Shown in pieces: positions 41,934 to 50,267 of a stretch of DNA of 64,000 nucleotides. The DNA is from Miltoncostaea sp963703045. Its GTDB lineage: Bacteria > Actinomycetota > Thermoleophilia > Miltoncostaeales > Miltoncostaeaceae. Positions within the stretch are counted from its first letter, which is position 1. Each line of letters begins with the position of its first letter. Both the position numbers and the translations under genes were made by a program. The stretch spans positions 1,240,001 to 1,304,000 of the forward strand of contig OY969782.1 in NCBI GenBank assembly GCA_963703045.1, given 5' to 3'. A model generated the notes under the pieces. That model was given only the letters and a program-made list of their open reading frames with translations. It did no database searches and was not told where the DNA came from.

Positions 41934-43856
41934 CGTGGTCCGACCCTCCCGGCGCGCCGCGTCCGCGCCCTCTTGCTCACCTGCCTGGCCCTCGCGGCCG
42001 CCCTCCCCGCGTCGGCCCTCGGCATCGGTGCCCCGAGCCTGTCCTCGGATCCGGCCGAGGCGTTCACCCGCAGCACGTCGCGCACCTTCTCGTGGAGCGG
42101 CCCCCCACCCGACGAGGGCGCCGCGCTGACCCGTTACGAGGGTGGCCTCGACGGCGACACGCAGCCGCTCGGCCTGGAGACGAGCGCCGGCTTCTCCGAC
42201 CTCTCCGAGGGCTCGCACACGTTCCGGGTGCGCGCGGTGCAGTCGCGGCCCGCGACCGAGACCGATCCGGCCGTCGAGGAGACGGGGCCCTACGCCACGG
42301 CGACCTTCCGGGTCGATCGCACCGCCCCCGCCATCTCGGCGTCGGTGCCACGGCCGAACGGCGAGAACGGGTGGTACTCGCAGACCTTCACGGTGGACTT
42401 CCGGTGCTCGGATCTCTCGCCGGTCACCACCTGCGGGCCCGATCTCACGTTCCGCCGCCAGGTCGAGAACCCGGCGACCGAACGGCAGGGGGTCCAGTTC
42501 GTCGTCGGCGCGGCCCGCGACGCCGCGGGCAACACCGCGGGCACGAGGGTAGGCCCGCTCCGCGTCAACATGATCGGCCCGCGCGGAGGCCAGCCGACCG
42601 CCCCCGTCGTCAACGCCCTCATCACCTCGGAGCCCGTCTTCACCTGGACGCCGGGCGCCGACGCGACATCGGGCCTGCAGCGGTACGAGGTGCTCGTCGT
42701 CGGCCCCGGCGGCACCCGCGTGGTGGCCCGGGTCGGCCCGGGCGCGGTCAGCGCCACGCGCGACGCATCCCTGTCGCCCTCGTTCCCCCTGCGCGTCCCC
42801 CTGCGGTGGTACGTCCGCACCGTCGACCTCGCCGGCAACGAGACGACCTCGAGCCGCCGGGCCTTCACCATCGACCCGACCGCGCCACCGGCCCCCGTGC
42901 TGGTCGCGGGACCCAGCGGCCCGACGAACGTCGCCGCGCCGGCCTTCACGTGGACCGGGCAGGGCTCGAGCTACGAGTGGAAGGTGGCGGCGGACGGGGC
43001 CGCCGAGCCGGCGCAGTCGGGTGCGACGACGACCGGCGCGGTCACCCTGGCGCCCCTTCCCGACGGGTCCTACACGATGAGCGTGCTGCAGATCTCCCCC
43101 GCCGGGGCGCGCAGCATCGAGGCGAGCCGGGCGTTCGTGGTCGACACGGCGGCGCCGGCCGCCCCGGTCATCACCGCCCGCCCGCCCTTCCCCACCTCCT
43201 CGACGACCCCCGACTTCTCGTGGTCGGGAGATCCGGGCAACCGCTTCAGCTGGCAGGTGATCGGCGCCGGGGGTCCGATCGGCGCCCCGACCTCGACCGA
43301 CGCGACGTCCACGACCGTGCCCGCGCTGCCGGCCGGGGCCTACACGTTCCGGGTGCAGCAGATCGACGAGGCGGGCAACGCGTCGGGCCCCGCCGACGAC
43401 CCGTTCGCCATCGTCATCCCGGGCACGGTGACGGCGCGCGGCCCGCTCGCGCGACTGCCCACGCAGAACGCGCGCCGCCTGCGCCCTCGGGCCGGGCGGA
43501 TCGTGACCACGCGCAGCCCGGTGCTGACGTGGAGCCGCGGCCCGAAGGGCACCCGGCTCTACAACATCCAGATCTTCCGCGCGTCGCGCATCTCCGGCGC
43601 ACGCACCGCCTCCGTGCGCAAGGTGCTCTCGGCGTTCCCGCGACGCCAGCGCTTCCGGGTGCCCGCCTCCAAGCTGTCGCCGGGCACCTGCTACGTCTGG
43701 CGGGTCTGGCCCTACCGCGGCAGCAACTTCACCCGCACGCCGCTCGGCGTCAGCAACTTCTGCGTGGCGACCGCGCGGAAGCTCAAGGCGGTGAAGGTCG
43801 CCAAGGCGGCGAAGGCGGCCAAGGCGGCGAAGGCGGCCAAGGCGAGACGGCGCTGA
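41931..43856 (+). CDS. Secreted Ig-like repeat protein with basic tail
   Basis: 641-residue relative of the upstream protein. Signal peptide 1-26 (LLLTCLALAAALPASALG). Five or six Ig/fibronectin-like units with SRTFSWSG, EPVFTWTP, APAFTWTG, TPDFSWSG. One unit carries a Cys pair (FRCSDLSPVTTCGPDLTF). The C-terminal module again has RSPVLTWSRGPKGTRLYNIQ, SAFPRRQRFRVP and CYVWRVWP with SNFC. It differs by a final Lys/Ala tail (KAAKAAKAAKAAKARRR). The tail is encoded by a short AAGGCGGC-type DNA repeat. Function unknown; the basic tail could bind an anionic polymer. Confidence 0.75.
   Translation: MRGPTLPARRVRALLLTCLALAAALPASALGIGAPSLSSDPAEAFTRSTSRTFSWSGPPPDEGAALTRYEGGLDGDTQPLGLETSAGFSDLSEGSHTFRVRAVQSRPATETDPAVEETGPYATATFRVDRTAPAISASVPRPNGENGWYSQTFTVDFRCSDLSPVTTCGPDLTFRRQVENPATERQGVQFVVGAARDAAGNTAGTRVGPLRVNMIGPRGGQPTAPVVNALITSEPVFTWTPGADATSGLQRYEVLVVGPGGTRVVARVGPGAVSATRDASLSPSFPLRVPLRWYVRTVDLAGNETTSSRRAFTIDPTAPPAPVLVAGPSGPTNVAAPAFTWTGQGSSYEWKVAADGAAEPAQSGATTTGAVTLAPLPDGSYTMSVLQISPAGARSIEASRAFVVDTAAPAAPVITARPPFPTSSTTPDFSWSGDPGNRFSWQVIGAGGPIGAPTSTDATSTTVPALPAGAYTFRVQQIDEAGNASGPADDPFAIVIPGTVTARGPLARLPTQNARRLRPRAGRIVTTRSPVLTWSRGPKGTRLYNIQIFRASRISGARTASVRKVLSAFPRRQRFRVPASKLSPGTCYVWRVWPYRGSNFTRTPLGVSNFCVATARKLKAVKVAKAAKAAKAAKAAKARRR
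43797..43848 (+). repeat. Short tandem repeat encoding Lys-Ala tail
   Basis: Repeats of AAGGCGGCC/AAGGCGGCG (9-nt period, KAA) at the 3' end of the preceding gene; copy number may vary between strains. Confidence 0.6.
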
Positions 43857-43880
43857 GCGGCGGGCGGCGCGGCCGTCCTC

Positions 43881-43897
43881 TAGACTCCACCGCCGTG
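43881..43897 (+). promoter_or_regulatory. -10 box of a leaderless transcript
   Basis: TAGACT lies 8 nt before GTG 43895; no ribosome site. Confidence 0.5.
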
Positions 43898-44989
43898 CCG
43901 ACGTCGATCTCCTTCGCCCGCGGGGCCCCCTGCCCCGAGGCCCTGTCGGCGGACCTGATCGCCGACTGCGCCCGCGCCGCCCTGCGCGACGACGGGGTCC
44001 GGGTACTGTCGTACGGCACCGGCGACGGCTACCCGCCGCTGCGCGAGCTGCTGGCGGCCGAGCACGCCGCGACCCCCGACCAGGTGCTGGTCACCAACGG
44101 CTCTCTGCAGGGCTTCGTGTTCCTGCTCGAGACGATCCTCTCCCCCGGCGACGTGGTCGCCGTCGAGAGCCCGACCTACGATCGCGCGCTGCTGCAGCTG
44201 CGGTTGCACGGCATGGACGTGCTGCCGATCCCGGTCGACGCCGACGGCATGGACGTCGAGGCCCTGGCCGCCGCCTGCCAGGCGGGACGCGCGCCGCGCA
44301 TGCTCTACACGATCCCCAACTTCCAGAACCCCTCGGGCGCCACGCTGTCGGCCGATCGCCGCCGCCGCCTGATCGAGGTCTGCGACGCCCACGACATCCT
44401 CATCCTCGAGGACGATCCCTACGGGCGGCTGCGATTCGAGGGCGAGGACCTCCCCGGTCTGTGGACGATGGCCGGACCGGAGCGGGTGATCTTCACGTCG
44501 TCGTTCTCGAAGACCGTGGCCCCCGGACTGCGGGTCGGCTACCTGGTCTCCCCGCCGGCGATCGCCCGCACCCTCGCGGCCGCCGCGTCGCGCACCTACA
44601 TCTCGCCGGCGCTCCTCTCCGAGGCGGCCATCCACCAGCTCATCGTCGGCGGCGGCCTGCAGCCGAACATCGAGAAGGTGACGGCCCTCATGCGGGAGCG
44701 CCGCGACGCCATGACCGCGGGCCTGCGCCACATGCCCGAGGGCACCGAGGCGACCACCCCCCAGGGCGGCTTCTTCTACTGGATGACGCTGCCGGAGGGC
44801 CTGTCGGCCGATGCGCTCTTCTCGCCCGCCGCCGAGGCCGGCATCGCCTACGTCAAGGGCAGCGACTGCGTCCTCGCCGGGGGCGAGCGCACGCTGCGCC
44901 TGGCCTACAGCGGCGTCGGGCCGGCGGAGATCGAGGAGGGCATGGAGCGCCTCGGCGCGGTGTTCAGCGCCGGCTCCACCACCCGGTAG
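43895..44989 (+). CDS. PLP-dependent aminotransferase, class I/II
   Basis: 364-residue fold-type I aminotransferase close to 2-aminoadipate/aromatic aminotransferases (MocR-type catalytic domain without the DNA-binding part). It has YGTGDGYPPLRELLA, LVTNGSLQGFVFLLE, ESPTYDRALLQL, YTIPNFQNPSGATLS, ILEDDPYGRLRF, the PLP lysine in SSFSKTVAPGLRVGY and a C-terminal LRLAYSG. GTG 43895 is supported by the adjacent TAGACT. Substrate not certain. The LapA-like gene follows 7 nt after its stop. Confidence 0.88.
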   Translation: MPTSISFARGAPCPEALSADLIADCARAALRDDGVRVLSYGTGDGYPPLRELLAAEHAATPDQVLVTNGSLQGFVFLLETILSPGDVVAVESPTYDRALLQLRLHGMDVLPIPVDADGMDVEALAAACQAGRAPRMLYTIPNFQNPSGATLSADRRRRLIEVCDAHDILILEDDPYGRLRFEGEDLPGLWTMAGPERVIFTSSFSKTVAPGLRVGYLVSPPAIARTLAAAASRTYISPALLSEAAIHQLIVGGGLQPNIEKVTALMRERRDAMTAGLRHMPEGTEATTPQGGFFYWMTLPEGLSADALFSPAAEAGIAYVKGSDCVLAGGERTLRLAYSGVGPAEIEEGMERLGAVFSAGSTTR

Positions 44990-44996
44990 GCCCGCC

Positions 44997-45281
44997 GTGG
45001 CCGACCGTCTGCCCGAGCGGCGACCCCCTCCCGAGCCGCCGCGTCAGGGACTCGACGAGCAGCAGGTCCGCAGCATCGCGCTCGTCGGCGCGCTCGTGCT
45101 CGTGGTCAGCCTGCTGCTGATCTTCGTGATCGACAACAGCGACCCGGTCCGGGTCTCGTTCGTGTTCTTCGCGGCCGACATCTCACTGATCTGGGTGATC
45201 GTCCTCTCGGCCGTCGCGGGCGCCCTGGCGGGGGGGTTCCTCATGCGCCTGCTCCGTCGCCGGTTCTTCGGCGGCGACTGA
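44997..45281 (+). CDS. LapA-domain membrane protein
   Basis: 94 residues. A Pro/Arg-rich cytoplasmic start is followed by two membrane helices (IALVGALVLVVSLLLIFVI and ISLIWVIVLSAVAGALAGGF) separated by a short loop DNSDPVRVSFVFFAADI, and a basic end LLRRRFFGGD. This is the pattern of the DUF1049/LapA family. In E. coli LapA works in LPS assembly; in actinobacteria the role is unknown. GTG 44997. Its last 99 bp are antisense to the convergent acetyltransferase gene. Confidence 0.75.
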   Translation: MADRLPERRPPPEPPRQGLDEQQVRSIALVGALVLVVSLLLIFVIDNSDPVRVSFVFFAADISLIWVIVLSAVAGALAGGFLMRLLRRRFFGGD

Positions 45282-46055
45282 CCCTCTCGCGGAGCTCGTG
45301 CCGAGGGACGCCTCGGGGGCCCGGTCCGGTGGGGGCCGCCCGGAGGGTGCCGGCAGCACGAAGGGGCGCAGGCGCGCCCTCCAGCGGACGCCTCCCCCGA
45401 CGGCCTCTCGCAACACCCGCAGGGGCCCGAGCTTGAGCAGCAGGTAGGTGCCGACCCGCTCCCCTCCCCAATTCTCGAACGCGCGGAGCGACGAGGTGTT
45501 GATGGCGTCGATCGTGGCGACGAGGCGGACCGGCCGCCCGCGGTGCGTCTCGAGGTCGCGCGCGGCGCCCCCGTACAGCCGCGCGAACACCCTCTGCCCG
45601 CGACGGTCGGGACGCACCTCGGCGTCGTACATCCACACGTCGCCCGCGCCGGGCGTGAAGTGGATGCCCTCCTCGTCGTAGGTCGGGAGATCGTGCACCC
45701 ACACGTAGGCGTAGACGCCCGTTCCGTCGTCGCCGACGTAGACCGCGCACGACCCCCGCCCCAGGCGCGTCTCGATCTCCGCATGCGACAGCCCGAACGC
45801 CGTCAACTCGGCGGCGAGGGGGTCGCCGGCCCTCACCCAGACGGGGGGCTCGCCCGGGAAGGTGCGCGCGGGGTGGGTCTCCATGAAGACGAACCACTCG
45901 ACGTGGGCGTGCGGCTTGACCGCCTGTTGCAGGCGCTGAGCGACGAGGTAGGCGACCCCGTTGAGGCCGTGTCGCTCACGGATGGCCCGGACGGTGCGGG
46001 CCCGACTGACGAAGCGCTGCATCGACCACTCCACCGGTGCCTCGCCGGCTCGCAT
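45183..46055 (-). CDS. GNAT-type acetyltransferase
   Basis: 290-residue protein. Residues about 90-215 show a GNAT core: VYAYVWVHDLPTYDEEGIHF, DAEVRPDRRGQRVFARLYGG (acetyl-CoA loop region) and VRLVATIDAINTSSLRAFEN, then WGGERVGTYLLLKLG. The last about 60 residues are Pro/Glu-rich and read antisense to the LapA-like gene, so the true C-terminus may be shorter. Starts at ATG 46055 or ATG 46022. Substrate unknown; similar proteins occur in EPS loci. Confidence 0.65.
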   Translation of the reverse strand: MRAGEAPVEWSMQRFVSRARTVRAIRERHGLNGVAYLVAQRLQQAVKPHAHVEWFVFMETHPARTFPGEPPVWVRAGDPLAAELTAFGLSHAEIETRLGRGSCAVYVGDDGTGVYAYVWVHDLPTYDEEGIHFTPGAGDVWMYDAEVRPDRRGQRVFARLYGGAARDLETHRGRPVRLVATIDAINTSSLRAFENWGGERVGTYLLLKLGPLRVLREAVGGGVRWRARLRPFVLPAPSGRPPPDRAPEASLGTSSARGSVAAEEPATEQAHEEPPRQGARDGREDDHPDQ

Positions 46056-46105
46056 CGAACTCCCGCCCGCGCGCCGCGAGAAACCGCGGCGCGCGGGCGA
46101 GCCGA

Positions 46106-47104
46106 CTACCCGAGCATCTCCTGGACCGTCGCGCGCTCCTCGACCAACTCGGCGTTGGTCGCGGCGATCTTGCCCTTCGCGAACTCGTCGTGATCCCAGC
46201 CCTCGCGCACCACCTCGTACGTGCCCGGGGACGTGGTGCGCACCGGCACCGACGCCCAGACGCCCTCGTCGAAGCCGTAGTTGCCGTCCGAGCGGACCGC
46301 GATGGAGTGGATGTCGTCGCCCGGGGTGTGCAGCGAGCGCACGTGGTCGATGGCCGCGTTCGCCGCCGAGGCCGCCGACGACAGACCGCGGGCCGCGATG
46401 ATCGCCGCCCCGCGCTTGCCGACGGTGGGCAGGAACTCCCCCTCGAGCCAGGCGTCGTCACCGATCGCCTCGCGCGCCGGCTTCCCGCCGATGGTGGCGT
46501 TGCTGAAGTCGGCGAACATCGTCGGCGAGTGGTTGCCGAAGATGATGATGTCGTTGACCTCGGTGACCGCCACGCCCGCCTTCTGGGCGAGCTGCGTCTG
46601 GGCCCGGTTCTGATCGAGCCGGGTCATGGCCGTGAACCGCTCGGGGCCGAGGCGCGAGGCCTGGGACGCGGCGATCATGCAGTTGGTGTTGCACGGGTTG
46701 CCGACCACGACGATGCGGGCCTCGGCCGAGGCGACCTCGTCGATGGCCCTGCCCTGCTCGACGAAGATCTTCCCGTTGTCCTTGAGGAGGTCGGCGCGCT
46801 CCATGCCGGGGCCGCGCGGCTTGCTGCCCACGAGGATGCACCAGTCGGCGTCGGCGAAGGCCTCACGCGGGTCACCCGTCAGCACCATCCCCTGCAGGAG
46901 GGGGAAGGCGCAGTCGTCGAGCTCCATGGCGACGCCCTTGAGCGCCTCCTGGACCTTGTCGACCGGGATCTCGAGGAGCTGCAGGATGACCGGCTGGTCC
47001 TTCCCGAACGCCTCGCCCGCGGCGATGCGCGGCAGGATGCTGTAGCCGATCTGGCCGGCGGCGCCGGTCACGGCGACGCGCAGCGGGGCCTTGGCGGCGC
47101 TCAT
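46106..47104 (-). CDS. mdh: Malate dehydrogenase
   Basis: 332-residue NAD-dependent malate dehydrogenase (cytosolic-type, MDH2 group). VAVTGAAGQIGYSILPRIA, LVGSKPRGPGMERADLLKDN (substrate Arg region), VVGNPCNTNCMIA, MTRLDQNRAQTQLA and IIFGNHSPTMFADF with the catalytic His. It starts at ATG 47104, overlapping the icd stop (ATGA). Confidence 0.95.
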   Translation of the reverse strand: MSAAKAPLRVAVTGAAGQIGYSILPRIAAGEAFGKDQPVILQLLEIPVDKVQEALKGVAMELDDCAFPLLQGMVLTGDPREAFADADWCILVGSKPRGPGMERADLLKDNGKIFVEQGRAIDEVASAEARIVVVGNPCNTNCMIAASQASRLGPERFTAMTRLDQNRAQTQLAQKAGVAVTEVNDIIIFGNHSPTMFADFSNATIGGKPAREAIGDDAWLEGEFLPTVGKRGAAIIAARGLSSAASAANAAIDHVRSLHTPGDDIHSIAVRSDGNYGFDEGVWASVPVRTTSPGTYEVVREGWDHDEFAKGKIAATNAELVEERATVQEMLG

Positions 47105-48198
47105 GCCGTCACCTTCAGCTTCTCGATGAGCGCGTCGGCCACCTCGGACGTCCCGACCGCGGTCGGGTCGTCACGGTGCGGCTTCATGTCGTAGGTCACG
47201 GACTCCCCTTCGCGCACGAGGTCGGCGATGGCGCCCTCCATGCGGTCCGCGGCCTCGGTCTCCTTGAGGTACCGCAGCATCATCACGCCCGAGAGCATCA
47301 TCGCGAGCGGGTTGACCTTGTTCTGGCCGGCGTACTTCGGCGCGCTGCCGTGCGTCGGCTCGAAGAGCGCCGAGTCGGCGCCGATGTTGGCGCCCGGCGC
47401 GACGCCGAGGCCGCCCACGAGGCCGGCGCCCAGGTCGCTCAGGATGTCCCCGTAGAGGTTGGGGAGCACGAGCACGTCGTACAGCTCGGGCTTCTGCACG
47501 AGCTGCATGCACATGTTGTCGACGATCCGCTCCTCGAACTCGATGTCCGGGTACTCCTTCGCGACCTCGGTCGCGACGTAGAGCCAGAGGCCGTCGGTGT
47601 GCTTCATGATGTTGGCCTTGTGGACGGCCGTGACCTTCGAGCGCCCGTTCTCGCGGGCGTAGTCGAAGGCGAAGCGCACGACGCGCTGGGTGCCCTCGAC
47701 CGAGATCGGCTTGATCGAGATGCCCGCGTGGGGCTTGATCGTCGCCGCGGCGGTCGGGTCGAGCTCGAGGATCTTCTCGGTCAGCGCCGCGTTCTCGGGC
47801 GTGTCCTTCTCGAACTCGATGCCGGCGTAGAGGTCCTCGGTGTTCTCGCGCACGATGACGATGTCCACGTCCTCGTACTTCGAGCGGACGCCCTCGTAGC
47901 TCTTGCAGGGGCGTACGCAGGCGTAGAGGTCGAGGGCCTTCCGTAGAGCGACGTTGACGCTGCGGAAGCCGTGACCGACCGGCGTGGTGATCGGTCCCTT
48001 GATGGCGACCTTGGTGTCCCTGATCGACTCGATGACCGAGTCGGGCAGCGGCGTGCCGGCGCTCTCCATGATGTTGACGCCGGCTTCCTGGACGTCCCAC
48101 TCGAAGTCCACCCCGGTGGCGTCCAGCACGCGCTTGGTGGCCTCGGCGATCTCCGGCCCGGTGCCGTCGCCGGGAATGAACGTGACGCGGTGTCCCAC
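47101..48198 (-). CDS. icd: Isocitrate dehydrogenase (short type)
   Basis: 365-residue decarboxylating dehydrogenase of the IDH/IPMDH family. VTFIPGDGTGPEIAEATKRV; substrate loop TPVGHGFRSVNVALRKALDL; REN-TEDLYAGIE; metal site LYGDILSDLGAGLVGGLG; cofactor loop THGSAPKYAGQNKVNP. The Lys-Tyr and Val in this loop match the NADP-type E. coli Icd, not the Asp-Ile of NAD-type enzymes, although the length resembles NAD-IDH. Operon with mdh. GTG 48198. Confidence 0.9.
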   Translation of the reverse strand: MGHRVTFIPGDGTGPEIAEATKRVLDATGVDFEWDVQEAGVNIMESAGTPLPDSVIESIRDTKVAIKGPITTPVGHGFRSVNVALRKALDLYACVRPCKSYEGVRSKYEDVDIVIVRENTEDLYAGIEFEKDTPENAALTEKILELDPTAAATIKPHAGISIKPISVEGTQRVVRFAFDYARENGRSKVTAVHKANIMKHTDGLWLYVATEVAKEYPDIEFEERIVDNMCMQLVQKPELYDVLVLPNLYGDILSDLGAGLVGGLGVAPGANIGADSALFEPTHGSAPKYAGQNKVNPLAMMLSGVMMLRYLKETEAADRMEGAIADLVREGESVTYDMKPHRDDPTAVGTSEVADALIEKLKVTA

Positions 48199-48280
48199 GA
48201 GTACGACTCCTCTACAGGCGTTCTCTGACGAACGGCCGCCAGGAGGCGGCCGCGCAAAACCCCGGCGAGCATACCGAACC

Positions 48281-48308
48281 GCCCCCGGGCGGGACGCCCG
48301 GAGGGGGC
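48281..48308 (-). terminator. Hairpin terminator
   Basis: GCCCCC+GGGCG pairs with CGCCC+GGGGGC with a 3-nt bulge (GGA), directly after the transporter stop. Confidence 0.65.
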
Positions 48309-50111
48309 TCAGCGCAGCGGCCAGCCGAGCGGGATGAAGATCATCGCCATCACGATCATGAGGATCGCGAGCGGGAAGCCGAGGCGCGCGAAGTCGCCGA
48401 ACCGGTATCCGCCGATGCCGTAGACCATCGTGTTGGTCTGGTAGCCGATCGGCGTCAGGAACGACGACGAGGCCCCGAGCGCGACGGCGAAGGCGAACGG
48501 CCGGGGATCGAGCCCGGCCTGGGCGGCCGTGGCGATGGCGATCGGGAAGAGCAGGACGGCGGCGGCGTTGTTGCTGATCATCTCGGTCACGATGATCGTG
48601 GCCACCAGCACCCCGAACAGCAGGCCGAGGTCGCCGAAGCGCCCGAACGGCTCGATCAGCACGTTGACGATGTCCGTGGCCAGCCCGCTGCGCTCGATGG
48701 CCCTGCCGAGCCCGAAGCTGGCCGCGATCACCACGATCACGTCGAGGTTGACCGCGTCGCGCGCCTCGGTCGGCGTGAGCACGCGCAGGGCGACCACCGC
48801 GAAGGCGGCGAGGAAGGCCGCCGGCAGGATCTCGAGCACCCCGGTCGCGACGACGGCGATCATCCCGGCGATCACGAGGCCGACCAGCGGCGCCTTCTCG
48901 GCCAGCGCCGGCGGCTCGCCGTCGAGCGACGCCACCACGAGGAAGTCGCGCCGGTCGAGGGCGCGCGGGCGGAAGGCGGGGCCGGCCAGCACGGCGAGCA
49001 CGTCGCCGCCGCGCAGCCGCACCTCGCCGAGCTTGCCGTCGATCCGCCCGTCGGCGCGGTGGATGGCGATCACCGCGCCCCCGTAGCGTCCGCGGAAGCC
49101 GACCTCCTTCAGCGTGCTGCCGACGAGCGACGAGCCCGGCGCCACCACCGCCTCGTAGAGGCGCCGCTCGAGGGCCGTCCCGACCCGTCCGAAGTGCCGC
49201 TCCTCGGAGGACACGAGACCGCGGACCTGCTGGAGGTCCAGCACCCGGTTGACGGCCCCGGCGAACGTCAGCCGGTCGCCCGCCGCGAGCAGCTCGTCGG
49301 GGCGCACCGACGAGATCCGCCGGCCGTCGCGCTCGATCTCGATCAGGTAGACGCCCTGGAGGTTGCGCAGCCCGGCCTCGGCGACCGAGCGCCCCACGAT
49401 CGCGGCGTCGTCCTCGACGATCATCTCCAGCGTGAACTCGCGCGCGTCGGCGTCGGCGTCCTCGCTCGGAGAGCGCCGGTCGGGCAGCAGCAGCGGGGTG
49501 AGGACGATCATCACGACGACGCCCACGAGGGCGAAGGGCAGGCCCACCTTCCCGATCTCGAAGAGGCCCATGGGGCGCTGCCCGGCGTCCTCGAGCAGGC
49601 CCGAGACCACGAGGTTGGTCGAGGTGCCGATCAGGGTGATCGTGCCGCCGACGACGGCGGCGAAGCTGATCGGCATCAGGTAGCGCGAGGGCGAGCGGCC
49701 GGTGCGGCGCGCCCAGTTCATGACGCCCGGGATCGCCATCGCGACGATCGGGGTGTTGTTGAGGAACGCCGACGACGCGGCGGTCGGCAGCACGATGTTG
49801 GCGAGCGTCCGCCGCTCGCCCCGCTCGGCCCGCGCCCCCCGGCCGGCGGCCACCCGCGAGCCGATGCGGCCGGCGACGGTCTCGATCACGCGCGTGCGCG
49901 CGGCCGCGGCCGCGACCACGTAGAGGGCGGCGACCGTCAGCGGGGCCGAGTTGGAGAACCCCGAGAAGGCGTCGTCGGCCTCGATGACGTCGGCGACCAG
50001 CAGCGTGACCGTGCCGCCGAGGATCGCCAGGGCGGGCGACACGCGATCGGCGATGAGCACGACGAGCACCGCGACGATGACGCCGAGCGTGAGTGCGGCG
50101 TCGAGGCTCAC
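48309..50111 (-). CDS. SLC13-type transporter with two TrkA-C domains
   Basis: 600-residue membrane protein of the citrate/dicarboxylate/sulfate permease group. An N-terminal helix bundle with SSAFLNNTPIVAMAIPGVM and GGTITLIGTSTNLVVSGLLE is followed by two RCK/TrkA-C regulatory domains (about 225-305 and 315-390), then a second half-bundle with EMISNNAAAVLLFPIAIATA and TPIGYQTNTMVYGIGGYRFG. The two NNxx/SxTN hairpins are the substrate and sodium sites of the family. It sits between TCA genes, so a C4-dicarboxylate or citrate is likely, with sulfate as alternative. GTG 50111. Confidence 0.85.
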   Translation of the reverse strand: MSLDAALTLGVIVAVLVVLIADRVSPALAILGGTVTLLVADVIEADDAFSGFSNSAPLTVAALYVVAAAAARTRVIETVAGRIGSRVAAGRGARAERGERRTLANIVLPTAASSAFLNNTPIVAMAIPGVMNWARRTGRSPSRYLMPISFAAVVGGTITLIGTSTNLVVSGLLEDAGQRPMGLFEIGKVGLPFALVGVVVMIVLTPLLLPDRRSPSEDADADAREFTLEMIVEDDAAIVGRSVAEAGLRNLQGVYLIEIERDGRRISSVRPDELLAAGDRLTFAGAVNRVLDLQQVRGLVSSEERHFGRVGTALERRLYEAVVAPGSSLVGSTLKEVGFRGRYGGAVIAIHRADGRIDGKLGEVRLRGGDVLAVLAGPAFRPRALDRRDFLVVASLDGEPPALAEKAPLVGLVIAGMIAVVATGVLEILPAAFLAAFAVVALRVLTPTEARDAVNLDVIVVIAASFGLGRAIERSGLATDIVNVLIEPFGRFGDLGLLFGVLVATIIVTEMISNNAAAVLLFPIAIATAAQAGLDPRPFAFAVALGASSSFLTPIGYQTNTMVYGIGGYRFGDFARLGFPLAILMIVMAMIFIPLGWPLR

Positions 50112-50148
50112 TCCTTAGAAGCCAGGCTGAAGGTGGTCATAAGGCGGC

Positions 50149-50154
50149 TTTATA
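50149..50154 (-). promoter_or_regulatory. AT-rich divergent promoter region
   Basis: TATAAA on the minus strand inside an unusually AT-rich patch (50110-50165) between the transporter and sdh genes. TAGTCT at 50226-50231 on the plus strand is a candidate -10 for sdh. Confidence 0.4.
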
Positions 50155-50267
50155 CATGGTCGGTGCGGACATGCGGCGGCGCCACAGCAGACGAATGACC
50201 CCGGGGAGCCCCCCGTCCGGTCCGGTAGTCTCCCTACAGGGGAAACCGAGAGCGGAGGGCGTGGACA

